Assembly: GCF_900220995.1 (NCBI RefSeq)
Contig: NZ_OBQF01000001.1
Location: 310,001 to 374,000, forward strand
Direction: 5' to 3'
Source of the DNA: Salinicoccus kekensis
GTDB lineage: Bacteria > Bacillota > Bacilli > Staphylococcales > Salinicoccaceae
DNA: 64,000 bases
Positions 1-8,136 of this stretch are shown here, one piece after another. Below the pieces are notes generated by a model. That model was not told the DNA's origin and ran no database searches. It was given only the letters and a program-made list of their open reading frames with translations. Numbering within the stretch: position 1 is the first letter of the stretch; every line of letters begins with the position of its first letter. The translations under genes were made by a program, and so were the position numbers.

Positions 1-18
1 AGAAAAGGTGGAAGCGTA

Positions 19-447
19 ATGTATACAAAGCAGGAAATCGTTGAAGAAGCAAAGAAACTGGGCAAGATGATGGCGGAGACGGAGCAGGTGGAATTCTTCA
101 AGAAGGCGGAAGCCAAAATCCATGAAAACAAAGAAGTGCGCGAGAGGATGGCGAGCCTGAAGAGCCTCCAGAAGCAGTCTGTCAACTTCCAGAACTACGG
201 CAAGGAACGTGCCTACCAGATGACTGAGGAGAAGATCAGCAAGATCCAGGATGAACTGGATGAAATGCCGATAGTGAACCAGTTCCAGGAATCTCAGCAG
301 CAGGTCAATGAACTCCTGCAGCTCGTCTCCCATGCGATCAGCAGGACCGTGACTGAAGAAGTCATCACATCGACAGGCGGGGATCTGCTCATGGGTGAAA
401 CGGGTGCCGCCGTGCATAACAGGCCAAATCAGGAACCTATTGAATAA
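19..447 (+). CDS. ricA: RicA/YmcA, RNase Y regulatory complex subunit
   Basis: A 142-residue helical protein of the Com_YlbF/YmcA family. In Bacillus, RicA with RicF and RicT forms a complex that steers RNase Y processing of mRNA and affects competence and biofilm formation. It is recognised by the N-terminal pattern IVEEAKKLGKM, the conserved helix around VNELLQLVSHAIS and the C-terminal ITSTGGDLLMGETG signature, and by its place directly before mutS. The ATG at 19 follows an AAAGGTGG ribosome site. Oddly, the protein contains no cysteine, whereas the B. subtilis complex is reported to carry iron-sulfur clusters, so this version may not contribute ligands. The gene probably lies at the end of an operon (miaB would be upstream, outside the window), because a terminator follows. 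Confidence 0.92.
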   Translation: MYTKQEIVEEAKKLGKMMAETEQVEFFKKAEAKIHENKEVRERMASLKSLQKQSVNFQNYGKERAYQMTEEKISKIQDELDEMPIVNQFQESQQQVNELLQLVSHAISRTVTEEVITSTGGDLLMGETGAAVHNRPNQEPIE

Positions 448-461
448 TAATGTATCGAACT

Positions 462-492
462 CAGCTGTACGCCGCCGGTGTACAGCTGTTTT
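462..492 (+). terminator. Rho-independent terminator after ricA
   Basis: A perfect 9-bp inverted repeat, CAGCTGTAC/GTACAGCTG, with an 8-base GC-rich loop, is followed by TTTT. It separates ricA from the downstream thiW-like gene. Confidence 0.85.
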
Positions 493-511
493 CATTTGGG
501 GGAGTGGGGTC

Positions 512-1003
512 ATGACAAGGAAATTGACGATAACGAGTATACTTATCGCACTGAATGTAGTGCTTGGGATGATCGTGACGATACCGCTCGGTTTCATCAG
601 GGCTGCACCTGTGCAGCATCTGATCAATGTGATCGGGGCGGTGCTCACCGGGCCGTGGGTGGTCCTTCAGGCATTCGTGTCTTCAACCATACGCATCCTG
701 CTCGGCACCGGTACACCGTTCGCCTATCCGGGCAGCATGGCGGGGGCACTGTTGGCATGGCTTTTGTACCGGCGCCTGAAAAAGCTGCCCGCTGCAGTTG
801 CCGGGGAAGTCATCGGCACCGGGCTGATCGGTGCACTGATGACCTATCCGCTCATACTGGTGCTCGGGCTCGATGACAGCTTCTTCATGGTGCTTGCGCC
901 GGCATTCATCGTCAGCAGCCTGATCGGTGCGCTGATTTCCTGGTTCATCTTAAGGCAGCTGGAGAAACGCAATGTGTTGTCCGGGATGATGGATGAGCGT
1001 TAA
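512..1003 (+). CDS. thiW: ThiW family ECF transporter S component
   Basis: A 163-residue, very hydrophobic protein with about five membrane segments. It matches the ThiW family of substrate-capture (S) components of energy-coupling-factor transporters, thought to import the thiazole precursor of thiamine. Family signatures seen are AAPVQHLINVIGAVLTGPW, the LLGTGTPFAYPGS loop and AGEVIGTGLIGALMTYP. The ATG at 512 is preceded by GGGGGAGTGGGG at good spacing; an upstream in-frame extension runs through the ricA terminator and is not real. The ATPase and EcfT partners are not in the window, as expected for group II ECF systems that share a module. No TPP riboswitch was seen in the short leader. 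Confidence 0.85.
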   Translation: MTRKLTITSILIALNVVLGMIVTIPLGFIRAAPVQHLINVIGAVLTGPWVVLQAFVSSTIRILLGTGTPFAYPGSMAGALLAWLLYRRLKKLPAAVAGEVIGTGLIGALMTYPLILVLGLDDSFFMVLAPAFIVSSLIGALISWFILRQLEKRNVLSGMMDER

Positions 1004-1007
1004 TCCC

Positions 1008-1037
1008 TTCAAACAAGACTTTGAATGATGATATAAT
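1008..1037 (+). promoter_or_regulatory. Possible sigma-A promoter for mutS
   Basis: TTCAAA and TATAAT are separated by 18 bases, upstream of mutS and just after the thiW stop. The -10 box is perfect but the -35 is weak, so this is only a plausible start site. Confidence 0.4.
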
Positions 1038-1072
1038 TGAAGAGATAAAATTATTGATTTGGAAGTGTTATT

Positions 1073-3613
1073 ATGGCGACATCAGTCACACCGATGATGA
1101 AACAATATTTAACGATCAAAGAGCAGCATGAGGATGCCCTCCTGTTCTTCAGGCTGGGTGATTTCTATGAGCTGTTCTATGATGATGCCGTGACGGCGAG
1201 CAAGGTACTTGAGATCACCCTGACTGCAAGGGATAAGAAGAAGGACCCGATCCCGATGTGCGGCGTGCCGCACCATTCCGCGAGGAACTACATCGCGAAG
1301 CTGATCGACAACGGATACAAAGTGGCAATCTGTGAACAGATGGAGGATCCGCGGGAAGTCAAAGGCATGGTCAAGCGCGATGTCGTCCGGGTCATCACGC
1401 CGGGCACACTGATCGATGACTTCGGCATGGAGGACGGCAGGAACAATTACCTGCTCGCCCTGTATGAGGAAGCAGGTCTCTACAGTGCGGCCTATGCGGA
1501 CATTTCAACAGGTGAGCTGTATGCCTTCAGCACCTCTGATGAGGATGAGCTGAGGAGCGAAGTGGAGCGGGTGGAACCGTCGGAGATCGTCGTCGATGAA
1601 GAGAGTGCGCATCTGCTCAGCATGATCTACAACGATCCGCCGCTCTATACGGTGTACGGTGAAGCGGAGGCGCATGATGTCGAGAAGGAAGAGGGCGTAC
1701 GCGAGGATGAAGTGCTGAATCTCCTCCTCTCATATATCAGTGCGAATAATATGAAGAGCCTCATACATTTCAGGCCGGTGAGGAAACACAGCATCAGCGG
1801 CGCCATGAAACTCAACCATGCAGCGATCTCCAACCTGGAGCTTTTAAGCAACTTACAGACGAAAAAGGAAAAAGGCTCGCTCTTCTGGTATTTGAACCGG
1901 ACGGAGACGCCGATGGGCAAAAGGAAGCTCCGCTCATGGATCGAACGTCCCCTGATGAACATTCCGGAAATCAAGGCGAGGCATGATGTCGTCAACATTT
2001 TCCTCGACAACTTCATCGAGCGGGCGGACCTGATCAAACTCCTGAACCAGGTTTATGATATCGAGCGGCTCGTCGGCCGTCTCAGCTTCGGCAATATAGA
2101 TGCCAAAGACCTGATCCAGATCAGGGATTCACTCGAAGGGCTCCCGGCCATCAGAAGCATACTGACGGAACTCGGGCTGCTCGACTTCCCGATCTTCAAA
2201 GGATTTGATGCACTGGAGGATCTCCACCGCATACTGGATGACAGCCTGCTCGACCCGCCGCCGAAAACCGTGAGGGACGGCAATATATTCAAGTCGGAAT
2301 ATGATGAGAAACTCTCCGAACTGAGGTACATCCAGGACAATGCAAGAAGCTACCTGAACGAATACCTTGAAGCGGAACGCGAGCGGACCGGCATCAAGAA
2401 CATCAAGATCGGCTTCAATAAGGTTTTTGGATACTTCATTGAAATCTCAAAGGTCAATGCGATGAATTTTGATGCCGAGAAATTCGACTACAGCCGCAAG
2501 CAGACTCTGACGAATGCCGAACGCTTCATCACGCCTGAGCTGAAGGAGATGGAGACCAGGATACTGACTGCAGAAGATGAGAGCATCGTCCTTGAATACC
2601 GTCTGTTCACCGAACTCCGAAAAGAGATGGAAGCCTATATGGAACGGCTCCAGAAGACGGCGGAGATGATTTCGACACTCGACTGCCTGCTTGCATTTGC
2701 GGAAGTCTCGAATACCTACCGGCTGACCGAGCCGGAATTCGACCGTGAAAAGTTCGAAGTGGAGGACGGCCGGCATCCGGTCGTCGAGAAGGTCATCGGT
2801 GAAAACACTTATGTGCCGAACGACCTGCGTATGGATGACGGGGAATTCATCTATCTGATCACCGGGCCGAACATGTCGGGGAAGAGCACTTATATGCGCC
2901 AGGTCGCAATCATCAGCATCATGGCACAGATGGGCATGTTCGTCCCCGCCAAAAGGGCGGTGCTGCCGGTCTTTGATGCCATCTTCACACGGATCGGTGC
3001 AAGTGACGACCTGTCCAGCGGCAAATCGACATTCATGATTGAAATGATGGAGGCGAACGAGGCGCTCCGGAAGGCGACGAAGGACAGCCTGTTGATCTTC
3101 GACGAGATCGGGCGGGGCACTTCCACCTACGACGGCATGGCGCTTGCCGAAAGCATGCTCGTCTATATCCATAACTTCATCGGGGCGAGGACTTTATTCT
3201 CAACGCACTACCATGAATTGACCCGTCTAGACGCGGAGCTCGCGGGCCTCGGCAACTACCATGTCAAGGCGACCGAATATGACGGGAAGCTCGTCTTCCT
3301 CCATAAGGTGAAGCCGGGGGCGGTGGAGAAGAGCTACGGCATTCATGTGGCAAGGCTCGCCGAACTGCCGGAAGAGGTCACCTCTTACGCAAGGGAGAAG
3401 CTCGCAGCGCTCGAATCGGGACGCAAATCCGGGAAGGCCGATGTCTACCAGCTCGAGCTGCCCCTCGATGACCTCGAGACCGCGGCGGGAGACACGGCGA
3501 AGGATGTGGTCCAGGCACTGAAGGCGGTGGATGTGAACACTTTGACGCCGCTTGAAGGGCTGCAGAAGCTGAATGAACTGACCAGCATGGTAAAGGATGA
3601 TCATAATGAGTAA
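1073..3613 (+). CDS. mutS: DNA mismatch repair protein MutS
   Basis: An 846-residue MutS1-type mismatch sensor. It binds base-base mismatches and small loops and recruits MutL. The mismatch-reading Phe-x-Glu motif is at residues 31-33 (FYE). The connector, lever and clamp domains follow, then the C-terminal ATPase with Walker A GPNMSGKST near residue 597 and the DEIGRGTSTYDG Walker B/D-loop segment. The C-terminal tail ends in a helical dimerisation region of usual length. The start ATG is preceded by a modest GGAAG site. The stop overlaps the mutL start by 8 bases, so the two are translationally coupled. Complete and apparently functional. Confidence 0.98.
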   Translation: MATSVTPMMKQYLTIKEQHEDALLFFRLGDFYELFYDDAVTASKVLEITLTARDKKKDPIPMCGVPHHSARNYIAKLIDNGYKVAICEQMEDPREVKGMVKRDVVRVITPGTLIDDFGMEDGRNNYLLALYEEAGLYSAAYADISTGELYAFSTSDEDELRSEVERVEPSEIVVDEESAHLLSMIYNDPPLYTVYGEAEAHDVEKEEGVREDEVLNLLLSYISANNMKSLIHFRPVRKHSISGAMKLNHAAISNLELLSNLQTKKEKGSLFWYLNRTETPMGKRKLRSWIERPLMNIPEIKARHDVVNIFLDNFIERADLIKLLNQVYDIERLVGRLSFGNIDAKDLIQIRDSLEGLPAIRSILTELGLLDFPIFKGFDALEDLHRILDDSLLDPPPKTVRDGNIFKSEYDEKLSELRYIQDNARSYLNEYLEAERERTGIKNIKIGFNKVFGYFIEISKVNAMNFDAEKFDYSRKQTLTNAERFITPELKEMETRILTAEDESIVLEYRLFTELRKEMEAYMERLQKTAEMISTLDCLLAFAEVSNTYRLTEPEFDREKFEVEDGRHPVVEKVIGENTYVPNDLRMDDGEFIYLITGPNMSGKSTYMRQVAIISIMAQMGMFVPAKRAVLPVFDAIFTRIGASDDLSSGKSTFMIEMMEANEALRKATKDSLLIFDEIGRGTSTYDGMALAESMLVYIHNFIGARTLFSTHYHELTRLDAELAGLGNYHVKATEYDGKLVFLHKVKPGAVEKSYGIHVARLAELPEEVTSYAREKLAALESGRKSGKADVYQLELPLDDLETAAGDTAKDVVQALKAVDVNTLTPLEGLQKLNELTSMVKDDHNE

Positions 3614-5477
3614 AATAAAGATCCTCGATCCAAAAATACAAAATAAGATCGCCGCAGGTGAAGTCGTTGAACGGCCAAGCTCAGTCGTCAAGGAATTGAT
3701 CGAGAATTCCATCGATGCCGGCGCATCTGAAATCCAGGTGAGCATCGAAGAGTCGGGCATGAAGGAGATCCGGGTGATCGATGACGGCGAGGGCATCGAG
3801 GCAGAAGATGCTCCGCTCTTATTCGAGCGGCACGCGACGAGCAAGATCGGCAATGACTACGACCTCTTCCAAATACGGACGATGGGGTTCCGCGGCGAGG
3901 CGCTCGCAAGCATCGGCGCCGTGGCGAAAGTCACGCTCGAGACCATGAACCGGGACTCGGAGCCAGTGAAACTCCAGTATGACGGGGGGGTCATTGCAGC
4001 GAACGAACCCGGAAAAGCACGCATCGGAACCGATATAACGATCCGTGAACTGTTCTTCAACACACCGGCAAGGTTGAAGTATGTCCGCTCCTTAAGGACG
4101 GAGGCGGGGAAGGTGATCGACATCATACAGCACATGGCGCTGAACCATCCGGCCATCAGCTTCACGCTGCTGATCGACGGCAGGGAGAGGCTCCGCACGA
4201 GCGGCAAGGGTGATCTGAAGGCGGTGCTCGCTGACATATACGGCATCAATGTCGCAAGGCTCGCGGTGCCCGTGGAGGCGAAAACCCCGGACTTCCACAT
4301 TACAGGCTATATCGTCCGACCGGAAGTGACCCGGAGCCACAGGAACTTCATCAACCTGTCCGTCAATCAGCGGTTCATCAGGAACTTCAGGCTGAGCCAG
4401 AGCATCATCAACGGGTATCATACACTGCAGCCGAAAGATAAATACCCGGTTGCGGTGATCAATATGGAAATGGATCCGAAGATCGTCGATGTGAACGTCC
4501 ATCCGGCCAAAACGGAAGTGAGGTTCTCAAAGGAGCATGAACTGAACGCACTCGTCGAGCAGACCGTAAGGGAAGCCCTTCGGGAGGAGACGCTCATCCC
4601 CGACGTTGAGAAATCCGTGAAGAAGCATGAACAGGAAAAGGCCGAACAGCCGGGCTTCGACTTCAGCCAGCCCAAGGCAAAAGCGGCACCGGAATCCGGT
4701 CCGGATACCGGCAACAGTGCCCTCAGCGTCCGGGAGACACCGGGAAGCCGTTCTGAGTCATGGCCGAAAGTGTCCGGAACGGAGAAGCGGGCAGATTACA
4801 GCACCGGGAGGAGCCCGAAAAGGGAGAAGGCACCTTTCCGTAAACCTGCGCAGACGTCGACGGGCACTTCCGAAGCAGAGCCACTGGAGCAGGAGAAACT
4901 CCCTTATCTTGAAATCATCGGCCAGCTGCACGGCACGTATATATTGATGCAGAACGACAGCGGCATGTATATGATGGACCAGCACGCCGCGCAGGAAAGG
5001 ATCAAATACGAATACTACTATGAAAATATACAAAAAGACGGGGACGGTGTGCCGCTGCTGATCCCGTACACATTCGAATTTCCGCTGGATGATGTCATCA
5101 CGATCGATGAGAAACTGCATGACTTGAGGGATCTCGGTTTTGAGATAGAGAAGACGGGTACGAAAAGCTACTCGGTCTCACGCTATCCCGACTGGATCAA
5201 GGCAGATGACCCGGAAGAGGATATCGCCTCACTCATCGATTTCATCTGTCATAAAGATCATTTCAGCGTCAACGACTACAAAGAGGAAATGTCCATAATG
5301 ATGAGCTGCAAAAAATCGATCAAAGCGAATCACTACCTGGATAAACGTCAGATGGAGGCCCTGCTTGAAGAGCTGAACCGGTGCGACAGCCCGTATACAT
5401 GCCCGCACGGCAGGCCGGTCATCATACAGATGACGACGTATGAAATTGAAAGGATGTTCAACAGGATCATGAAATAG
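3606..5477 (+). CDS. mutL: DNA mismatch repair protein MutL
   Basis: A 623-residue MutL. The N-terminal GHKL ATPase shows motif I (KELIENSIDAG, about residues 29-39), the DDGEGI motif, GFRGEALASI and the DVNVHPAKTEV segment. A long linker rich in Pro, Ser and charged residues (about 335-430) joins it to the C-terminal dimerisation domain. This carries the endonuclease motif DQHAAQER near residue 458 and a CPHGRP motif near the end, as in Bacillus-type MutL, which nicks the new strand itself because these bacteria lack MutH. The ATG at 3606 lies inside the mutS end behind AAAGGATG. In Staphylococcus the glycerol genes usually follow; here a hydrolase gene follows after 11 bases. Confidence 0.97.
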   Translation: MSKIKILDPKIQNKIAAGEVVERPSSVVKELIENSIDAGASEIQVSIEESGMKEIRVIDDGEGIEAEDAPLLFERHATSKIGNDYDLFQIRTMGFRGEALASIGAVAKVTLETMNRDSEPVKLQYDGGVIAANEPGKARIGTDITIRELFFNTPARLKYVRSLRTEAGKVIDIIQHMALNHPAISFTLLIDGRERLRTSGKGDLKAVLADIYGINVARLAVPVEAKTPDFHITGYIVRPEVTRSHRNFINLSVNQRFIRNFRLSQSIINGYHTLQPKDKYPVAVINMEMDPKIVDVNVHPAKTEVRFSKEHELNALVEQTVREALREETLIPDVEKSVKKHEQEKAEQPGFDFSQPKAKAAPESGPDTGNSALSVRETPGSRSESWPKVSGTEKRADYSTGRSPKREKAPFRKPAQTSTGTSEAEPLEQEKLPYLEIIGQLHGTYILMQNDSGMYMMDQHAAQERIKYEYYYENIQKDGDGVPLLIPYTFEFPLDDVITIDEKLHDLRDLGFEIEKTGTKSYSVSRYPDWIKADDPEEDIASLIDFICHKDHFSVNDYKEEMSIMMSCKKSIKANHYLDKRQMEALLEELNRCDSPYTCPHGRPVIIQMTTYEIERMFNRIMK

Positions 5478-5488
5478 GGGGGAACCGG

Positions 5489-6367
5489 ATGATTTCCTAT
5501 GAGGAAGTTCACAACGGAGAGTATAAAATAACGGCCAAAGTCTTCAGGCCGGATGCGCCGGTTGCTGCAGTGCAGATACTGCACGGCATGGCCGAGCATA
5601 TGGACAGGTATGACGAGCTCTGCACATGGCTGATGGCCAATGACATCTTCACCATCATCCACAACCACAGGGGGCATGGGGCGGATACAGACACTCCAGG
5701 CCATTTTGCAAGCTTCGATGAACTGATGGAAGATGCCCTCTGTGTAAAGGCGCTCATCCCCCGGCATCTGGAGACCTTCATACTCGGCCATTCCATGGGG
5801 TCGATCGTCGCAAGAAGGCTGCTGGCCATGCCTGATTATGATGCAGGGATACTCATCGGCACCGGCAGCAAAAGAGGACTTGCCAACGGTGTCCTGTCGT
5901 TTCTCATGGGCGGTGCGAAACGCTTCGTGCCTGAGATGCGCGGTGAATGGCTGACGAGGCTCGCTTTCTTCGGATATGACGGACACTTCCCTGAAAATGA
6001 GCAGAACCGCTGGCTCTGCAGCGACATGGATGTCGTACGGCGATATAACAGTGACGGCTTCTGCGGGCGCAACATGACTTTCAATGCACTCGCAGAAATC
6101 GTAAGGCATATCAGGATGGCGGATTCCGATGATACACTGAAGCATTATCAGCCGGAAACCCCGATTTTACTGATCGGTGGAAAAGAAGATCCCTTCTCCG
6201 GTTTCGGCAGGGACATACGTATATTGGCCGGGAAAATGGCGCCGTACGCGGGGTCCGTCACGGTGCAGCTGTATGAGACGAGCCGGCATGAAGTGTTGAA
6301 TGAGAAAAACAGGGAACAAGTATATCAAAAACTTTTGGAATGGGTGATGTCACATGTCGACCAATGA
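5489..6367 (+). CDS. Alpha/beta hydrolase (lysophospholipase/monoacylglycerol lipase-like)
   Basis: A 292-residue serine hydrolase of the S33/hydrolase-4 type. The LHGMAEH oxyanion segment lies near residue 30, the nucleophile elbow GHSMG near 99-103, and the probable acid (GGKEDPFS, near 230) and histidine (SRHEVLNE, near 267) follow in the expected order. No signal peptide, so it should be cytoplasmic. It likely hydrolyses a monoglyceride or lysophospholipid, but the substrate cannot be read from sequence. It starts 11 bases after mutL and its last 14 bases overlap miaA, so it belongs to the mutSL-miaA-hfq transcription unit. The same type of hydrolase sits before miaA in staphylococci. Confidence 0.88.
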   Translation: MISYEEVHNGEYKITAKVFRPDAPVAAVQILHGMAEHMDRYDELCTWLMANDIFTIIHNHRGHGADTDTPGHFASFDELMEDALCVKALIPRHLETFILGHSMGSIVARRLLAMPDYDAGILIGTGSKRGLANGVLSFLMGGAKRFVPEMRGEWLTRLAFFGYDGHFPENEQNRWLCSDMDVVRRYNSDGFCGRNMTFNALAEIVRHIRMADSDDTLKHYQPETPILLIGGKEDPFSGFGRDIRILAGKMAPYAGSVTVQLYETSRHEVLNEKNREQVYQKLLEWVMSHVDQ

Positions 6368-7286
6368 AAAATTAATAGTGCTGATCGGTCCGACCGCGGT
6401 CGGTAAAACTGCGCTGTCGCTCGATATCGCAGAAAATTTCGATTTTGATATCATCAGCGGGGATTCGATGCAGGTATATAAGCATATGAATATTTTGACG
6501 GGGAAAATCAAGCCTGAAGAGATGAGGGGCATCGCCCACCATATGATTGATATAAAGCAGCCGGAGGAAAGTTTTTCGGTCCATGATTTCAAGCATGAAG
6601 TGGATGATTTGATAGACACTTATCATGAGAATGATAAAATACCTTTCATCGTGGGCGGTACCGGACATTATATAAGGGCGTTGATCTATGATTACGATTT
6701 CCATGATGAGGATGATGCCGATAAAAGGGAACTGATGGAAAGGCTGGATAAACTGAGCACCACGATACTTTACGGCCGGCTGAAGGAGATATCCGAGGAT
6801 CTGGCATCAAAAGTCCACCCCAACAACAGGCAGAGGATACTCAGGCAGCTCATCAAATTCGAATTGTCCGAAAGGATCAGCCACCGTCCGGCGGTGAAGG
6901 ACTCTGACTATCAACACAAGCCCAAATATGATACATTTATAATAGGGTTGGAACGCGAACGTTCCATATTATACGACAGGATCAACGAACGAGTTGAGGA
7001 GATGTTCGATAACGGGATTGCTGAAGAAGCCGAAAAGTTATACAAGGAACATAAACTGTCGACGACGGCCAAAGGGGCAATAGGATATAAGGAGTTCCTC
7101 CCTTATTTCGAAGGTGACATCTCTTTGCAGCAGGTGAAGGAGAACATCAAGCAGAACACACGCCATTTTGCGAAGAGGCAGTTGACGTTCTTCAGGAACC
7201 AGCTGGATGTCAATTGGTATGACATGGAGGACGAAACGAGCAAAGAGAAGATTTTCAACGATCTGAATCAGTTTTTAAGAACATGA
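6354..7286 (+). CDS. miaA: tRNA dimethylallyltransferase MiaA
   Basis: A 310-residue enzyme that transfers the dimethylallyl group to A37 of tRNAs reading codons that start with U. The Walker A-like GPTAVGKT is at residues 12-19. It is followed by GDSMQVYKHMNILTGK (substrate binding), HHMIDI, GGTGHYI and the KQLTFFRNQ-type C-terminal motif (here KRQLTFFRNQ). The length is normal for the family. It overlaps the preceding hydrolase gene and ends 17 bases before the chosen hfq start, the usual Firmicute miaA-hfq arrangement. Confidence 0.97.
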   Translation: MSTNEKLIVLIGPTAVGKTALSLDIAENFDFDIISGDSMQVYKHMNILTGKIKPEEMRGIAHHMIDIKQPEESFSVHDFKHEVDDLIDTYHENDKIPFIVGGTGHYIRALIYDYDFHDEDDADKRELMERLDKLSTTILYGRLKEISEDLASKVHPNNRQRILRQLIKFELSERISHRPAVKDSDYQHKPKYDTFIIGLERERSILYDRINERVEEMFDNGIAEEAEKLYKEHKLSTTAKGAIGYKEFLPYFEGDISLQQVKENIKQNTRHFAKRQLTFFRNQLDVNWYDMEDETSKEKIFNDLNQFLRT

Positions 7287-7303
7287 AAAAGGGGTATGAG
7301 ACT

Positions 7304-7498
7304 ATGAACAGTGTAAATCTTCAGGATGAATTTTTGAATGAAATCAAGGATCAGGACCTGGAAGTCACGGTGATTCTGCAGAATGGTTTCCAGATGAAAG
7401 GCAAGATCAAAGATTTCGACAAGTATGTAATCAAAGTGGAATCTGGCGGTAAAAGCCATATGATCTACAAGCATGCGATCAGTACATTTGTAAAATGA
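7304..7498 (+). CDS. hfq: RNA chaperone Hfq
   Basis: A 64-residue Sm-like protein that forms a hexameric ring and binds sRNAs and mRNAs. The Sm1 region (VILQNGFQMKGKIKDFDKYV) and the Sm2 YKHA motif (residues 55-58) are intact. There is almost no C-terminal tail, so it is shorter than the B. subtilis and S. aureus proteins. I chose the ATG at 7304 because AAAAAGGGG lies about 9 bases upstream; the earlier ATG at 7283 overlaps the miaA stop and has no ribosome site of its own. Last gene of the mutSL-miaA unit, followed by a strong hairpin. Confidence 0.93.
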   Translation: MNSVNLQDEFLNEIKDQDLEVTVILQNGFQMKGKIKDFDKYVIKVESGGKSHMIYKHAISTFVK

Positions 7499-7499
7499 T

Positions 7500-7527
7500 A
7501 AAACCCATCCAATTTTGGGTGGGTTTT
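7500..7527. terminator. Bidirectional terminator between hfq and the gpx-like gene
   Basis: AAAACCCATCCAA and TTGGGTGGGTTTT form a 13-bp stem with one G-T pair and a 2-base loop. A-rich and T-rich arms make it work in both directions for the convergent genes. Confidence 0.9.
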
Positions 7528-7531
7528 ATCT

Positions 7532-8017
7532 TTAACCGCTGAGCAGCTGCCGGATTTCATCTTCGAGCTGCAAGATGGGGGTGCGGGGTGAATGACGTGA
7601 AACGACACGCCCTTCACGCGATATGATGAACTTTGTATAGTCCCATTTCACTTGATTTTTGAAAAGTGCAGATTTGCCTTCTGTAAGATACTGGAAAAGT
7701 GGATGCATATCTTTACCTCTCACATGGACGGTCTCCATGATGGGGAAAGCAGGAGTGTAGGCGTCTTTTTCCTTATTGCCTGCAAGAAGGTTTGCCACGG
7801 GCATCCTCCTTGTGAAGTCTTCGGAGGGAAAACCGAGTACATTGAAGCCGACTTCTTTATGTTTCCTGTATAAATGTTCAAGATCTGCCAGCTGCTCCGT
7901 ATATTCGGGCTCCGCCGGCAAGTTGATGATCAGCACCACTTTCCCTTCATACTCTTTCATGAAGTGCTCATGACCATCCGCATCTTTAAACTTCAAGTCG
8001 TATATATGTGTTTTCAC
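7532..8017 (-). CDS. Glutathione-peroxidase-like protein lacking all catalytic cysteines
   Basis: A 161-residue protein with the thioredoxin-fold glutathione peroxidase layout: KVVLIINL, then the helix with LEHLYRKHKEVGF, LGFPSEDF, and KWDYTKFII with the final GRVV. The position between hfq and hflX is that of staphylococcal gpxA/bsaA. However, the peroxidatic cysteine of the usual NVASKCG motif is replaced by Pro37 (NLPAEPE). The second cysteine of GFPCNQF is Ser65 and the active-site Gln is Asp67. The Asn after the tryptophan is Asp. There is no cysteine anywhere in the protein. The start is a GTG at 8017 behind AAAGGGGCG; the longer upstream frame has no ribosome site. It is probably a non-catalytic relic or a repurposed fold rather than a peroxidase. 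Confidence 0.85.
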   Translation of the reverse strand: MKTHIYDLKFKDADGHEHFMKEYEGKVVLIINLPAEPEYTEQLADLEHLYRKHKEVGFNVLGFPSEDFTRRMPVANLLAGNKEKDAYTPAFPIMETVHVRGKDMHPLFQYLTEGKSALFKNQVKWDYTKFIISREGRVVSRHSPRTPILQLEDEIRQLLSG

Positions 8018-8136
8018 TTGAAGCGCCCCTTTCTGATAAACAAACGAATATTCCGTATATATGTTATGTACACTAAATATAAAACTATTAAACATTTATT
8101 TAAGACGAAATAATCTGATGGAGGTGAACCGGCTGT

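Noticed and set aside
448-511. TPP riboswitch before thiW
   Set aside because: The 64-base gap holds only a terminator and a ribosome site; there is no room for or sign of the THI element.
2447-3172. 241-residue minus-strand reading frame inside mutS
   Set aside because: It is antisense to the conserved MutS ATPase region, has no ribosome site and no recognisable domain; GC-rich third positions make such shadow frames long.
5348-6145. 265-residue minus-strand reading frame across mutL end and the hydrolase
   Set aside because: It spans two well-supported plus-strand genes and shows no family signature.
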